Origin: Desulfobulbaceae bacterium
GTDB taxonomy: Bacteria > Desulfobacterota > Desulfobulbia > Desulfobulbales > SURF-16
DNA: 64,000 nucleotides
Assembly: GCA_002868945.1 (NCBI GenBank)
Contig: PKTX01000080.1
Location: forward strand, 1 to 64,000
Direction of reading: 5' to 3'
Shown here: positions 7,396 to 15,889 of the stretch, piece after piece
Layout of the letters: every line of letters begins with the position of its first letter
Numbering within the stretch: position 1 is the stretch's first letter
The notes under the pieces: generated by a model
Told to the model about the DNA's origin: nothing
The model's database searches: none
The model's input: only the letters and a program-made list of their open reading frames with translations
Made by a program: the position numbers and the translations under genes

Positions 7396-9333
7396 TTAGT
7401 AGAGTTTTTCCTGCCACATCTCCGGCAGGAATTTACAGACCCGGTTGCGGCCCTCCTCCTTGGCCTGATAGAGGGCGACATCAGCATACTTGATGCACTC
7501 CCAGAAGGCTTCCGAGTCGGTGGGGAAGACGCTGTAGCCCACACTGATGGTCTTTTGCAGGGTTTTGCCGCCCGGCAGCGGGATTTCGGTGGCTTCCATG
7601 GAGGAACGGATTTTCTCGGCAATATGGGCGGTATCCTCCGGCGTCTTGACATCCAGGAGCAGCACCAGGAATTCCTCGCCGCCATAGCGGATGACCAGGT
7701 CGGAGGCGCGTACGCAGGAGGTCAGGATTTCGGCGGTTCTGATGATCACCGTGTCCCCTGACTCATGGCCGTAGGTGTCATTGACCTCTTTGAAAAAGTC
7801 CATGTCGCACATCAGGATGCCGATATTGGCCTGGCGCCGCTTGCTGTTGGCGATGAGGGTCTCCATGTAAGACTCAAGGAAGCGGCGGTTGTAAAGATCG
7901 GTCATGGGGTCCTTCATGGTGGTCTCCCGCAGTGCCGCGGCGAAACGCTTGGCCTCGATGACCGGTGTTGCCTCCCTGATATAGCGCCAGACATGCTCCA
8001 CCTGCTCCTCAAAACGGCGTTGCACCTCCTTGGGGCTTTCTTTGGGCAGCAGAAATTGCATGATGCCCACCACACGGCCGCCGGCAATCATGGGGATGCA
8101 GTAATGCTCATGGCTCTGCCGGTGGGGAAAATGTTTACAGATGTCGGCATATTGCAGGGAGGAGATATAGTGGCCAGTGCGTTTGGCCCGGCACAGATTG
8201 CAATCATCCATGACCTGCTGACTGCAGATGAGCTCGTGGTCACAGGCGTGGGCCACGGACATGTTTTTCTTGGCGTCGTTGATCTCGTAACTGAAGAAGC
8301 AGTCCAGGTCGAAACGTTGCGAAATCATGGCGGCCAGACGGATATGGACGTCGGTGGGGGTCTGTTCTTCCTCAATAACCGCCTTGAAGGAGTTGAGGCT
8401 GTGGACATTGTCCACCAGGTTGTTGAGCTGTCGGGCCAGCTGGCCCACCTCGTCCTGGGTCCTGGCGTCAATGCGCATGGAGAGGTCGCCGCCGCCCTTG
8501 GCAATCTCGGTGATCTTCACCAGGATATGCTTCAGGGGCCTGACTATGATTAGGATGTAAATGGCGGTGCCGATAAGGAGAGTAAAGACCGTGACCAGGC
8601 AGATGGCCAGAAAGTGGCGGGAGCCCCGTTCAATAATATCCTCGGTTGCCTGGACCTGGTCGGAAAATTCCCGGTTGACCAGCAGGGAGAGCTCGGTGAA
8701 ATCGGTATAGACAACATCCATGGTGGCAAGCAGATCCGTGGTGGCCTGATCAAACTCCTCTTCCGTATGGTCGCGGCGCAGTAGATCGACAAAGTGGTTA
8801 TAGGAGTCGGAGAAGAGTTGCAGATCCTCGCTGATCTCTTCTATCTTGGTATACTGCGCCGAATCTTGGGGGGCAGGTGTCACGCTGAAGGAATCCAGGG
8901 TGAGATCGGAAATATGGGTGATGTCCTGGATGGAGCCGCCGATCTTCAGGGTGTTGACCATGTGGCGGAATTTGTTGATCCGGGTGAAATTATCCTGGAT
9001 ATGGGAGGTGTAGTTGGCGCCACCTCCGGTATGTTCATTGTCATGCAGGTCCAGGGTGTGGATCAGGGAGATCTTGAAACCGTTGAGGCCGCGCAGGCTG
9101 AGCTGGCACACCTTGTATTGCGGCATATTAATACCGCGGATCGACTCCACCTTTTGCTTGATGAGATGCAGGGCAATGGTCTCATGGATATAAATAACTG
9201 AAAAACCAAGAAGCGAGACAACGAGCATGCCGATGAGCTTGCCGGTAATGGGCGTGTCGAGACATATCCGAATAAAGGAGGCGATCAGGGAGTGGATAAA
9301 GCCGGGCCCTGATTTTTTTTTGTGGTCGGTCAT
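7396..9333 (-). CDS. Membrane diguanylate cyclase with HAMP, Cys-rich GAF-like and GGDEF domains
   Basis: A 645-residue protein. The N-terminal membrane helix (about 32-50), a mainly helical periplasmic sensor region (about 51-240) and a second helix (about 241-265) are followed by a HAMP linker (to about 315), a GAF-like domain (about 325-460) and a C-terminal GGDEF domain. The active-site signature is GGEEF at 551-555, and an inhibitory I-site RxxD (R542-D545) lies five residues before it, so it should make c-di-GMP with product inhibition. The GAF-like part is rich in cysteines (364, 370, 378, 381, 399, 412), which could bind metal or sense redox; this is inference. It stands alone on the minus strand downstream of htpG, behind a terminator. 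Confidence 0.92.
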   Translation of the reverse strand: MTDHKKKSGPGFIHSLIASFIRICLDTPITGKLIGMLVVSLLGFSVIYIHETIALHLIKQKVESIRGINMPQYKVCQLSLRGLNGFKISLIHTLDLHDNEHTGGGANYTSHIQDNFTRINKFRHMVNTLKIGGSIQDITHISDLTLDSFSVTPAPQDSAQYTKIEEISEDLQLFSDSYNHFVDLLRRDHTEEEFDQATTDLLATMDVVYTDFTELSLLVNREFSDQVQATEDIIERGSRHFLAICLVTVFTLLIGTAIYILIIVRPLKHILVKITEIAKGGGDLSMRIDARTQDEVGQLARQLNNLVDNVHSLNSFKAVIEEEQTPTDVHIRLAAMISQRFDLDCFFSYEINDAKKNMSVAHACDHELICSQQVMDDCNLCRAKRTGHYISSLQYADICKHFPHRQSHEHYCIPMIAGGRVVGIMQFLLPKESPKEVQRRFEEQVEHVWRYIREATPVIEAKRFAAALRETTMKDPMTDLYNRRFLESYMETLIANSKRRQANIGILMCDMDFFKEVNDTYGHESGDTVIIRTAEILTSCVRASDLVIRYGGEEFLVLLLDVKTPEDTAHIAEKIRSSMEATEIPLPGGKTLQKTISVGYSVFPTDSEAFWECIKYADVALYQAKEEGRNRVCKFLPEMWQEKLY

Positions 9334-9505
9334 CGGTTTCAGCAGGAATATGGGGAGGCGAGGTTGTCTGGCAGAGTGCGGCTATTGTGTCACAGCTCTT
9401 TAAGGCGTGTCAAATCTTCTTTGGCCGAACTGTGGCAAAAAATGCCGGGCAAAGCGTTTCGGGGCCTCCTGTGCACACGGCATCGGGGCTGCGACAAGAC
9501 ATAGA

Positions 9506-9545
9506 AAAACCCGAGCCTCAGAAGAGAGCTCGGGTTTTCGGGAAA
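9506..9545 (-). terminator. Terminator of htpG
   Basis: An 11-bp stem, AAAACCCGAGC (9506-9516) with GCTCGGGTTTT (9528-9538), and an 11-base loop. On the minus strand it follows htpG by about 45 bp and ends in a run of five T. The A-rich and T-rich arms would let it work on both strands. Confidence 0.85.
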
Positions 9546-9585
9546 AACAGCAGGGCCGGCGGCCGGCGCCTTTAACAACAGGCGA

Positions 9586-11451
9586 TTATTGCAGGGCGCG
9601 CTCCAGGATCTTGTAGTTGCGTTCCACCATGGAGCGGGGTTCAATAAGCAGACCTGCCTGAATCATGGCATTGTCATAGATCTGCTCGACAATGCTTCGG
9701 GCAAACTCCTCATCCTTGGTGCGCATGTCGGCCAAACCCTTGATCAGGCCGTGCTGGGTGTTGATCTCCATGTTCTTGGAGCTGATCTGGTGCTCCTGAT
9801 TGGTGGCCTTGAGGATTCTTTCCATGGAGCTGGTGAAGACGCCGTCCGGGTTGACGATGATGGCAGGGCTGTCCACCAGACGCTTGGAGGCAACGACATC
9901 CTTGACCTTATCGCCCAGGATTTCCTTCATCCACTTGAGCAGGGAGTCGGCCACGGCAGCTTCCAGTTCCGGTTCCTTGTCGGCCTCCTCGGCTTTGTCG
10001 GTCTCGCTGGCCTCCGGCAGGTCGATGTCGGCCCGGTCGGCGGAAACAAGCTTTTTGGAGTCAAACTCACCCAGGTGACTGAAGACAAAGTCATCAATGG
10101 GCTCCATGGTGTAGATCACTTCAATATCATTCTTGCGGAAGGCCTCCAGGTAGGGGCCGCCCTCAATGGCCTGGCGGCTCGGGCCGTTGACATAGTAGAT
10201 CTCCTTCTGGTCCTCCGCCATGCGTTGGACATATTCGGCCAGGGAAATTTTTTGGCCCGGCTCCGATTTGGACGATTCAAAACGAAGCAGCTTGGCAATG
10301 GCGTCACGATGCAGGAAGTCGCTGGTGGCACCCTCCTTGAGGAAAATGCCGAAGGTGTCCCAGATCTTCTCATAGGTCTCCGGTTCCTTGTCCGCCAACT
10401 CGGCAAGGTGTTTGAGGAAACGGCTGGTGATTATCTTGTTGAGTTTCGCCACCAGGGCATTGTCCTGCAGGGCCTGCCGGGAGATGTTGAGGGGCAGGTC
10501 TTCGCTGTCCACGACGCCTTTGACGAAACGCAGCCATTCCGGCAGGATATTTGCGCTGTTTTGTTCAATGAGAATCTTCTGGCAGTAGAGGCTGACGCCC
10601 GGATCCATTCTGCCGAAGCCCAGGGTCTCGAAGTTCTCGGTGGGCACAAAGAGCAGGGCCTTGATGGCCAGCGGTGCATCGGCTGAAAAATGGAGTTTGG
10701 CCAGGGGCTCATCCATGGCATTGGAGATGAATTTATAGAATTCATTATACTCCTCGTCCTTGATGTCGCTCTTGGACTTGGCCCAGAGGGCCTGGACAGT
10801 ATTGACCTTTTCGCCGCCGACCTTGATGGGGAAGGGCACAAAGTTGGAATATTGTTTAATGATCCTCTTGATCTCATATTCAGAGGCGTAGTCGTGGCTG
10901 TCGTCGTTCAGCTCGATAATAATCTTGGTGCCGCGATGCAGACCGGGACAGGGGCTCAGGGTGTAGCTGCCGCTGCCCTCTGAGGCCCACTCGTAACCCT
11001 CGGCATCGGGCCGGTAGGAACGGGACTGGACACGCACCTTCTTGGCCACCATGAAGGCGGCATAAAAGCCGACGCCGAACTGGCCGATGAGGTTGACATC
11101 CTTTTTAACGGCCTCGGCCAGCTCACTGAAAAAATTCTTGGAGCCGGAGTGGGCAATGGTACCCAGGTTTTGTTCGAGCTCCTCCCTGGTCATGCCGATG
11201 CCGGAATCAGTGATGGTCAGGGTCTGCTCCTTGTCGTCAAAGCTGATGGCGATTTCCAGGGGGGCGTCCTTGTCAAACACATCGCCTTCCAGGAGCTGCT
11301 GGTGCCGAAATTTCTCCAGGGCGTCTGCGGCGTTTGATACCAGTTCACGAAGAAAGATGTCACGCTCGGTATAAAGTGAGTGAATAACGATATCGAGCAG
11401 CTGTTTGACTTCCGCCTGAAATTCTCTGGTTTCACTTTTTGTATCTGTCAT
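9586..11451 (-). CDS. htpG: Molecular chaperone HtpG (Hsp90)
   Basis: A 621-residue cytosolic Hsp90, the usual length for the bacterial family. It has the GHKL ATPase N-domain (ELVSNAADA at about 37-45, DSGIGM, GQFGVGFYAAF), the middle domain (ISRQALQDN region) and the C-terminal dimerisation domain. ATP-dependent protein folding and client remodelling. It is a single-gene unit: its own terminator lies at 9506-9545 and a sigma-70-like promoter at 11517-11544 reads toward it, back to back with the promoter of the response regulator. No sigma-32 or CIRCE-type heat-shock element was recognised. Confidence 0.97.
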   Translation of the reverse strand: MTDTKSETREFQAEVKQLLDIVIHSLYTERDIFLRELVSNAADALEKFRHQQLLEGDVFDKDAPLEIAISFDDKEQTLTITDSGIGMTREELEQNLGTIAHSGSKNFFSELAEAVKKDVNLIGQFGVGFYAAFMVAKKVRVQSRSYRPDAEGYEWASEGSGSYTLSPCPGLHRGTKIIIELNDDSHDYASEYEIKRIIKQYSNFVPFPIKVGGEKVNTVQALWAKSKSDIKDEEYNEFYKFISNAMDEPLAKLHFSADAPLAIKALLFVPTENFETLGFGRMDPGVSLYCQKILIEQNSANILPEWLRFVKGVVDSEDLPLNISRQALQDNALVAKLNKIITSRFLKHLAELADKEPETYEKIWDTFGIFLKEGATSDFLHRDAIAKLLRFESSKSEPGQKISLAEYVQRMAEDQKEIYYVNGPSRQAIEGGPYLEAFRKNDIEVIYTMEPIDDFVFSHLGEFDSKKLVSADRADIDLPEASETDKAEEADKEPELEAAVADSLLKWMKEILGDKVKDVVASKRLVDSPAIIVNPDGVFTSSMERILKATNQEHQISSKNMEINTQHGLIKGLADMRTKDEEFARSIVEQIYDNAMIQAGLLIEPRSMVERNYKILERALQ

Positions 11452-11516
11452 GAATGCTACCTTGTAAAAGTCATTTTTATTGAAAATAAGAGGGGTTATA
11501 CGACAAAACGAGAAAG

Positions 11517-11544
11517 AAATTAAGCATCATTGCCCAGCTGTCAA
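11517..11544 (-). promoter_or_regulatory. Predicted sigma-70 promoter of htpG
   Basis: On the minus strand TTGACA (plus 11539-11544) and TAATTT (plus 11517-11522) are separated by 16 bp, about 65 bp upstream of the htpG ATG. It is a good match to the vegetative consensus. Confidence 0.6.
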
Positions 11545-11567
11545 GCAGGAAATTATCAGTGACCTTG

Positions 11568-11596
11568 TTGACTTTTAAAAAGATTAAGCAGATAAT
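11568..11596 (+). promoter_or_regulatory. Predicted sigma-70 promoter of the response regulator gene
   Basis: TTGACT (11568-11573) and GATAAT (11591-11596) are separated by exactly 17 bp, about 55 bp before the ATG at 11650. It lies back to back with the htpG promoter, so the two may share control. Confidence 0.65.
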
Positions 11597-11649
11597 TTGC
11601 GCTGTTGCCCCTTCCCTGAGCTCTGTACCTGTGAGGAACGTTTACGCCA

Positions 11650-12045
11650 ATGTCCAAATCCACCGCCCGGAAGCGCATTCTTGTCATGGATTACGAAGCA
11701 ACCATCCGTACTCTGCTGGAAGAATCGTTGCAGTTTATGGGGTTTGCTGTTTGTTCCACGGTATGCGGTGAGGAGGCGGTGGCCGCCTATGAACGGGCAG
11801 CCGAAAACAATGAGGCCTTTGACGCCGTGATCATGGACCTCACCGTCCAGGGCGGCATGGGTGGTGAAGAGGCGGCAGCCCTGATCAGCCAGCGCTATCC
11901 GGATGCGGTTATCATTGCGGCAAGCGGTGACTCCGGGGCGCCAGCCATGGAGCATGGCGAGGAGTTCGGCTTCAAGGGTCATATTTCCAAGCCCTTTAAT
12001 CTGCAGGAGCTTTCCTCTTACATCCATTCCCTTCTTCCAGAATAG
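11650..12045 (+). CDS. Single-domain response regulator (CheY-like receiver)
   Basis: A 131-residue protein consisting only of a receiver domain. The phosphoacceptor is Asp63 (IMDLTV), the conserved hydroxyl residue is Ser92 and the Lys is Lys114 (SKPF). The acidic pair that binds Mg is VMDYE (residues 12-16), in which the second Asp of the usual DDE is Tyr15. The closest-looking relatives are receiver domains at the C-terminus of PAS-type hybrid kinases (motifs GGMGG and GFKGHISKPF), so this may be a detached hybrid-kinase receiver. No kinase gene is adjacent. It has its own promoter and is followed by a thiC leader. Confidence 0.88.
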   Translation: MSKSTARKRILVMDYEATIRTLLEESLQFMGFAVCSTVCGEEAVAAYERAAENNEAFDAVIMDLTVQGGMGGEEAAALISQRYPDAVIIAASGDSGAPAMEHGEEFGFKGHISKPFNLQELSSYIHSLLPE

Positions 12046-12150
12046 TTTCCACAACTGCCGCTCTTCCCTTTTCAGCGGGCTGCTCGCCAGGAGCTTTGCC
12101 GGAAAAGGGGCTGCCTTTCGCTCTTCTCTTTGTCATGCCGGGCTTTTGCA

Positions 12151-12180
12151 TTGACAGTTGGATATAGCCACTGGTATGTT
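12151..12180 (+). promoter_or_regulatory. Predicted promoter of the thiC-like gene
   Basis: TTGACA (12151-12156), an 18-bp spacer and TATGTT (12175-12180) place a start near 12187, leaving a leader of about 108 nt. The -35 box is perfect and the -10 box moderate. Confidence 0.5.
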
Positions 12181-12206
12181 TTTGCGTTTTAAACTCAGAA
12201 GAGTAG

Positions 12207-12263
12207 AGCCGCCGGCCACCGAAGCCCTGGTGCGGGGGCGATCGTGGCCTCAAGGCTTTTTTT
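12207..12263 (+). terminator. Intrinsic terminator or attenuator in the thiC leader
   Basis: AGCC...GGCCAC (12207-12219) pairs with GTGGCC...GGCT (12244-12257) and is followed by a run of seven T. It lies about 30 bp before the thiC ATG. It may end transcription from the response regulator gene. If the promoter at 12151 is real, it would also act as an attenuator inside the thiC leader. No TPP riboswitch core precedes it. Confidence 0.6.
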
Positions 12264-12294
12264 GTTTTGTATTTTGTCCATATGGAGAACATAG

Positions 12295-13602
12295 ATGAGT
12301 ATTCGTGAAGATGCGCTGAACGGCACCCTTACTCCTGTCTTCGAGGCGTGTGCCAGACATGAAGGGGTCACACCCGAGGTCCTCATGGCCGGGGTCGCCG
12401 AAGGCACCATTGCCATTCCCAAAAACAATAACCATGACTTTGACAGGGTAATGGCGGTGGGCAAGGGACTCTCCACCAAGGTAAACGCCAATATAGGCGC
12501 CTCCCGTGACATGCCGGAGGCCAAGCAGGAGCTGGAAAAACTCTGTGTCTGCCTGCGGGCCGGGGCTGACACGGTCATGGATCTCAGTATGGGTGAAAAC
12601 ATCAACGAGGTGCGGCGCGGCATCCTCAAGGAATGTCCCATACCCCTGGGCACCGTGCCGGTCTATCAGACCGTGGCCGATGTGGTTGAGAAGAAGAAAA
12701 AGGCCATCGGCGAGGTGACGGTTGACGAAATGTTGGCCACCATTGAGGAGCAGGCCCGCGATGGTGTTGATTTCATGACCATTCATTGCGGCCTGACCCG
12801 TGACGCCCTGGCCAAGGTCAAGGGCCATGAGCGTTTAATGGGCGTGGTGAGCCGCGGCGGCTCTTTTACAATTGAGTGGATGAGCTATAATAAGAAGGAA
12901 AATCCCTTTTTTGAACATTACGACGAGATTCTGGCCATCCTCAAGGAGCATGAGGTTACCATCAGCCTTGGTGACGGGCTGCGGCCCGGCTGCCTGGTGG
13001 ATGCCACCGACCGTGGCCAGGTCCAGGAGCTCATTCACCTGGGAGAGCTCACCCAGCGGGCCTGGGAGGCCGGTGTCCAGGTGATTGTTGAGGGGCCGGG
13101 TCACATGCCCATGGACCAGATTCAGGCCAATATGCTGCTGCAGAAAAGGCTCTGTCACGGCGCGCCCTTTTATGTGCTGGGACCGCTGGTCACGGACATT
13201 GCCCCCGGATATGATCACATCACCGGTGCCATTGGCGGTGCCATTGCCGCGGCCGCCGGCGCCGATTATCTCTGCTATGTGACGCCGGCCGAACATCTTA
13301 AGCTGCCCAGTGCCGAGGATGTCCGTGAAGGGGTGATTGCCTCGCGGATTGCCGCCCACGCCGCTGATATCGTCAAGGGTGTGCCCGGTGCCCTGGAGCG
13401 TGATATTGCCATGGCCACCTGCCGAAACAAGTTGGACTGGAAGGGCCAGATCGAGCTTTCCCTTGATCCCGACAAGGCCCGTCACTATCGTGAACTGGGC
13501 AACACCTATAAGGGTGACGCCTGCGCCATGTGTGGTGATTATTGCGCCATCAAGGTCTATAAGAAGGCCACCAGGCCGGGTCGCTGTCCCACCGAGAAGT
13601 AA
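12295..13602 (+). CDS. thiC: ThiC-family radical SAM enzyme (phosphomethylpyrimidine synthase or BzaF paralogue)
   Basis: A 435-residue protein, the length of the short ThiC form. ThiC converts aminoimidazole ribotide to the thiamine pyrimidine using a C-terminal 4Fe-4S cluster and SAM. It has the conserved blocks NANIGAS, EGPGHMP, LGPLVTDIAPGYDHI and CYVTPAEHL. The cluster motif near residues 413-420 reads CAMCGDYC, that is C-x2-C-x3-C rather than the C-x2-C-x4-C I know from long ThiC. In Desulfobacterota a paralogue, BzaF, makes 5-hydroxybenzimidazole for anaerobic cobamides; the two cannot be told apart here with certainty. No thiamine or cobamide genes are adjacent and no TPP riboswitch was found. 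It is followed after 72 bp by a small membrane protein gene. Confidence 0.85.
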   Translation: MSIREDALNGTLTPVFEACARHEGVTPEVLMAGVAEGTIAIPKNNNHDFDRVMAVGKGLSTKVNANIGASRDMPEAKQELEKLCVCLRAGADTVMDLSMGENINEVRRGILKECPIPLGTVPVYQTVADVVEKKKKAIGEVTVDEMLATIEEQARDGVDFMTIHCGLTRDALAKVKGHERLMGVVSRGGSFTIEWMSYNKKENPFFEHYDEILAILKEHEVTISLGDGLRPGCLVDATDRGQVQELIHLGELTQRAWEAGVQVIVEGPGHMPMDQIQANMLLQKRLCHGAPFYVLGPLVTDIAPGYDHITGAIGGAIAAAAGADYLCYVTPAEHLKLPSAEDVREGVIASRIAAHAADIVKGVPGALERDIAMATCRNKLDWKGQIELSLDPDKARHYRELGNTYKGDACAMCGDYCAIKVYKKATRPGRCPTEK

Positions 13603-13674
13603 GCAGGTGCGGCCGGTTCCGGATGGCTGTTGGCAGAGATTCTCTGCATGGCCTGCTGCCAAGGAGGATGATAT

Positions 13675-14007
13675 ATGGCTGATATGTGGAACGCGCTGGT
13701 GGAGTTCTGGGTGGGGACCAATATCCCTGAGCAGCTGCATAATGTAGATGTCCGGGGCGCCTTTACCAATCCCTGGCTGGTGGTGCCCCTTATTGCCCTG
13801 TTGTGCTGGTGGATTTATAAGCAGCGCATCAACAATATCGTCTACCTGGGCCTGGCCACCGGTGTCTGGATATTTACCGGTTCACCCTATGCCCAGGGGC
13901 TTATTGTTGACGGCAACCTGCAGCTCGGCAAGGTGTTGCCGGTGGCAGGGGTCGGCCTTGTTGTGGTCTGTGTCGTTATCTATCTGATCTTCATTCGCAG
14001 CGACTGA
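13675..14007 (+). CDS. Small membrane protein of unknown function
   Basis: A 110-residue protein with a good ribosome site (AAGGAGGATGATAT before the ATG). It has three likely membrane segments: about residues 34-47 (VVPLIALLCWWIY), 54-68 and 86-107. There is no signal peptide and no recognised domain. The frame is clean and lies between the thiC-like gene and the glycosylase gene on the same strand, 8 bp before the latter, so it is probably co-transcribed. Function not recognised. Confidence 0.7.
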   Translation: MADMWNALVEFWVGTNIPEQLHNVDVRGAFTNPWLVVPLIALLCWWIYKQRINNIVYLGLATGVWIFTGSPYAQGLIVDGNLQLGKVLPVAGVGLVVVCVVIYLIFIRSD

Positions 14008-14015
14008 GCCAGGCC

Positions 14016-14681
14016 GTGCATCGTCTCCAGGATCTCTATGAGCGCCTCCTGGCCCATTTCGGGCCGCAGCACTGGTGGCCCGGTGACGGCATGGTGGAAA
14101 TCGTCGTGGGGGCGGTGCTGACCCAGAACACCAACTGGCGCAACGTCGAAAAGGCCATCGCTAATCTCAAAAACGATGCGCTCCTCAGCCTGACGGCCCT
14201 TGCCGGCCTGCCCCATGCGGAGCTGGCCGAGAGAATTCGTCCCTCCGGCTACTATAATCTCAAGGCCCAGCGTCTCAAAAACCTTGTCCACTTTCTCGTC
14301 GATCAAGTAGCCGAATATGGCAGCCTGACCTCTTTTTTTGCACAGGATCTCAGCGTCTTACGCCTGCAGCTGCTTTCGGTCAAAGGCATCGGCCCGGAAA
14401 CAGCGGATTCCATCCTTCTCTATGCCGCGGAAAAACAGATCTTTGTGGTTGATGCCTACAGCTATCGCTTTCTGAGCCGGCATGGTCTGGTGGCCTCGGA
14501 GAGCAGCTACGAGGAGATGCAGGAGCTCTTTATGGATGCCCTGCCGGCGGATGCAGCCCTCTACAATGAGTATCATGCCCTGCTGGTCTGTCTTGGCAAG
14601 GAGTTCTGTCGGAAAAGAAATCCCCGCTGCCGGGAGTGTCCTCTCCAGGACGACTTGCCGACGGACTGCTGGTCGGAGTAA
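14016..14681 (+). CDS. Endonuclease III-family DNA glycosylase, MagIII-like, with 4Fe-4S cluster
   Basis: A 221-residue HhH-GPD protein starting at GTG. It contains the WWPGDG and GAVLTQNTNW motifs of the MagIII/COG2231 branch, the helix-hairpin-helix (SVKGIGPETADSI) with Glu where EndoIII has its catalytic Lys, and the conserved catalytic Asp (VVDAYS). The iron-sulfur loop is C-x6-C-x2-C-x8-C at the end. Missing the lyase Lys points to a monofunctional base excision glycosylase, possibly for 3-methyladenine as in Helicobacter MagIII. It is the last gene of the plus-strand block, converging on the M24 peptidase gene. Confidence 0.85.
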   Translation: MHRLQDLYERLLAHFGPQHWWPGDGMVEIVVGAVLTQNTNWRNVEKAIANLKNDALLSLTALAGLPHAELAERIRPSGYYNLKAQRLKNLVHFLVDQVAEYGSLTSFFAQDLSVLRLQLLSVKGIGPETADSILLYAAEKQIFVVDAYSYRFLSRHGLVASESSYEEMQELFMDALPADAALYNEYHALLVCLGKEFCRKRNPRCRECPLQDDLPTDCWSE

Positions 14682-14791
14682 GAGCTGCCGGCAAAGGGGC
14701 TCCGGCAAGAGGATGCTGCCGTGCCCGGCAGGTGTCGCACTTAACGCGGACCTTCAATGCGCAGCCCCCAAGAACACCTTCCCATTGCCTT

Positions 14792-15889
14792 TCAGATATC
14801 GATAAAGGTGGTGTCACGGTTGAGCAGGCGGCAGCCATCCTCTTCCACCACCACCATGTTTTCCAGTCGGACGCCGCCCCATCCTTCAATATAGATACCC
14901 GGTTCCACGGTAACCACCATGCCGGGTTTTAGTTTCTTCTTGTAGCGGGGGCTGAGGCCCGGAGCCTCATGGACGGCAAGACCGACACCATGGCCCAGGC
15001 CATGGCCGAAATTGTCACCGTAACCGGCATCCCTGATGATGCTGCGGGCCGCCTCATCCACCTCCTTGCCGGTCACACCGGCCCGGACGGCGGCCATGCC
15101 GGCCTGTTGGGCCTGACGCACCAGCCGGATAATCTCTTTGGTTTTGTGGTCAGGTTCACCCAGGACAACGGTGCGGGTCATGTCTGAACAGTAACCGGCC
15201 AGGATAAGTCCCATGTCGATGACCAGGGGTTCGCCCGCCTGAATAGGACGGAGGCCGGGCACGGCATGGGGCTGGGCACTGTTGGGGCCGGCCGCGACAA
15301 TGGTGTCAAAGCTGGGGCGTTCCGCCCCTTTGCGGCGCATGCTGTTTTCAATGAGTAGCGCCACCTCGATTTCGCTCAGGCCGGGTCGCAGTTGCGCAAA
15401 GACCTCCTGGAAGACCTCTTCATTGAGCAGTACGGCCTGCTCGATCTTGGTCTGTTCCGCCTCATCCTTGCAGATGCGCATCTTTTCCACCAGGTCGGTA
15501 AGGGCAACGAGTTCCATGTCTATGTGCTTGGCCATTTTGGCAAGCTTGTCAGCCGTGGCATGCAGGGTATAGTGGCTTTCAAAGCCGCAGCGCCTGATCT
15601 GCTGGTCTTGGCAGAGTTTTTTCAGGCACGGGATAAGGCCCTTGCGGTGGATGATAACCTCAAAGGTCGGCGCCTCGGCGCGGGCTGCCAGCGCGAAGCG
15701 GCTGTCGGTGATGAGCTGCGGTGTGCCGCGGCGCGGGATGAGAAGGACCCCGGCCGTCTCCTCAATGCCGTGGTCCAGGGCGCTAAAACCGCTCAGGTAG
15801 CGCCGGTTATGGGGCTGGCTGATGAGGACGGCATCAAGGTTGCGGCGCCGGAGACGATTCTTGAGGGCCGTAAGCAGGGATGGTTTCAT
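14792..15889 (-). CDS. M24 family aminopeptidase, Xaa-Pro type
   Basis: A 365-residue protein with an N-terminal creatinase-like domain (about 1-130) and a C-terminal pita-bread metallopeptidase domain. Metal ligands are visible: Asp in VIDMGLI, Asp in CSDMTRT, His in GHGLGHGVGL, Glu in TVEPGIYI and Glu near the end in VRLENM. Cytosolic removal of N-terminal residues before proline is the likely role. It overlaps the small gene upstream by 4 bp (ATGA) and is the last gene of the operon from 20489. Confidence 0.93.
   Translation of the reverse strand: MKPSLLTALKNRLRRRNLDAVLISQPHNRRYLSGFSALDHGIEETAGVLLIPRRGTPQLITDSRFALAARAEAPTFEVIIHRKGLIPCLKKLCQDQQIRRCGFESHYTLHATADKLAKMAKHIDMELVALTDLVEKMRICKDEAEQTKIEQAVLLNEEVFQEVFAQLRPGLSEIEVALLIENSMRRKGAERPSFDTIVAAGPNSAQPHAVPGLRPIQAGEPLVIDMGLILAGYCSDMTRTVVLGEPDHKTKEIIRLVRQAQQAGMAAVRAGVTGKEVDEAARSIIRDAGYGDNFGHGLGHGVGLAVHEAPGLSPRYKKKLKPGMVVTVEPGIYIEGWGGVRLENMVVVEEDGCRLLNRDTTFIDI

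Noticed and set aside
12172-12185. Sigma-54 promoter (TGG-TATG...TGC)
   Set aside because: The GG to GC spacing is one base short of the strict sigma-54 requirement.
12046-12294. TPP or cobalamin riboswitch upstream of the thiC-like gene
   Set aside because: No CTGAGA/ACCC/GAACCTGA core for TPP. GCCACTG (12167-12173) and CTCAGAAGAG resemble parts of a cobalamin riboswitch, but the GGTG-AAATCC core is missing and the better promoter would start the transcript after GCCACTG.
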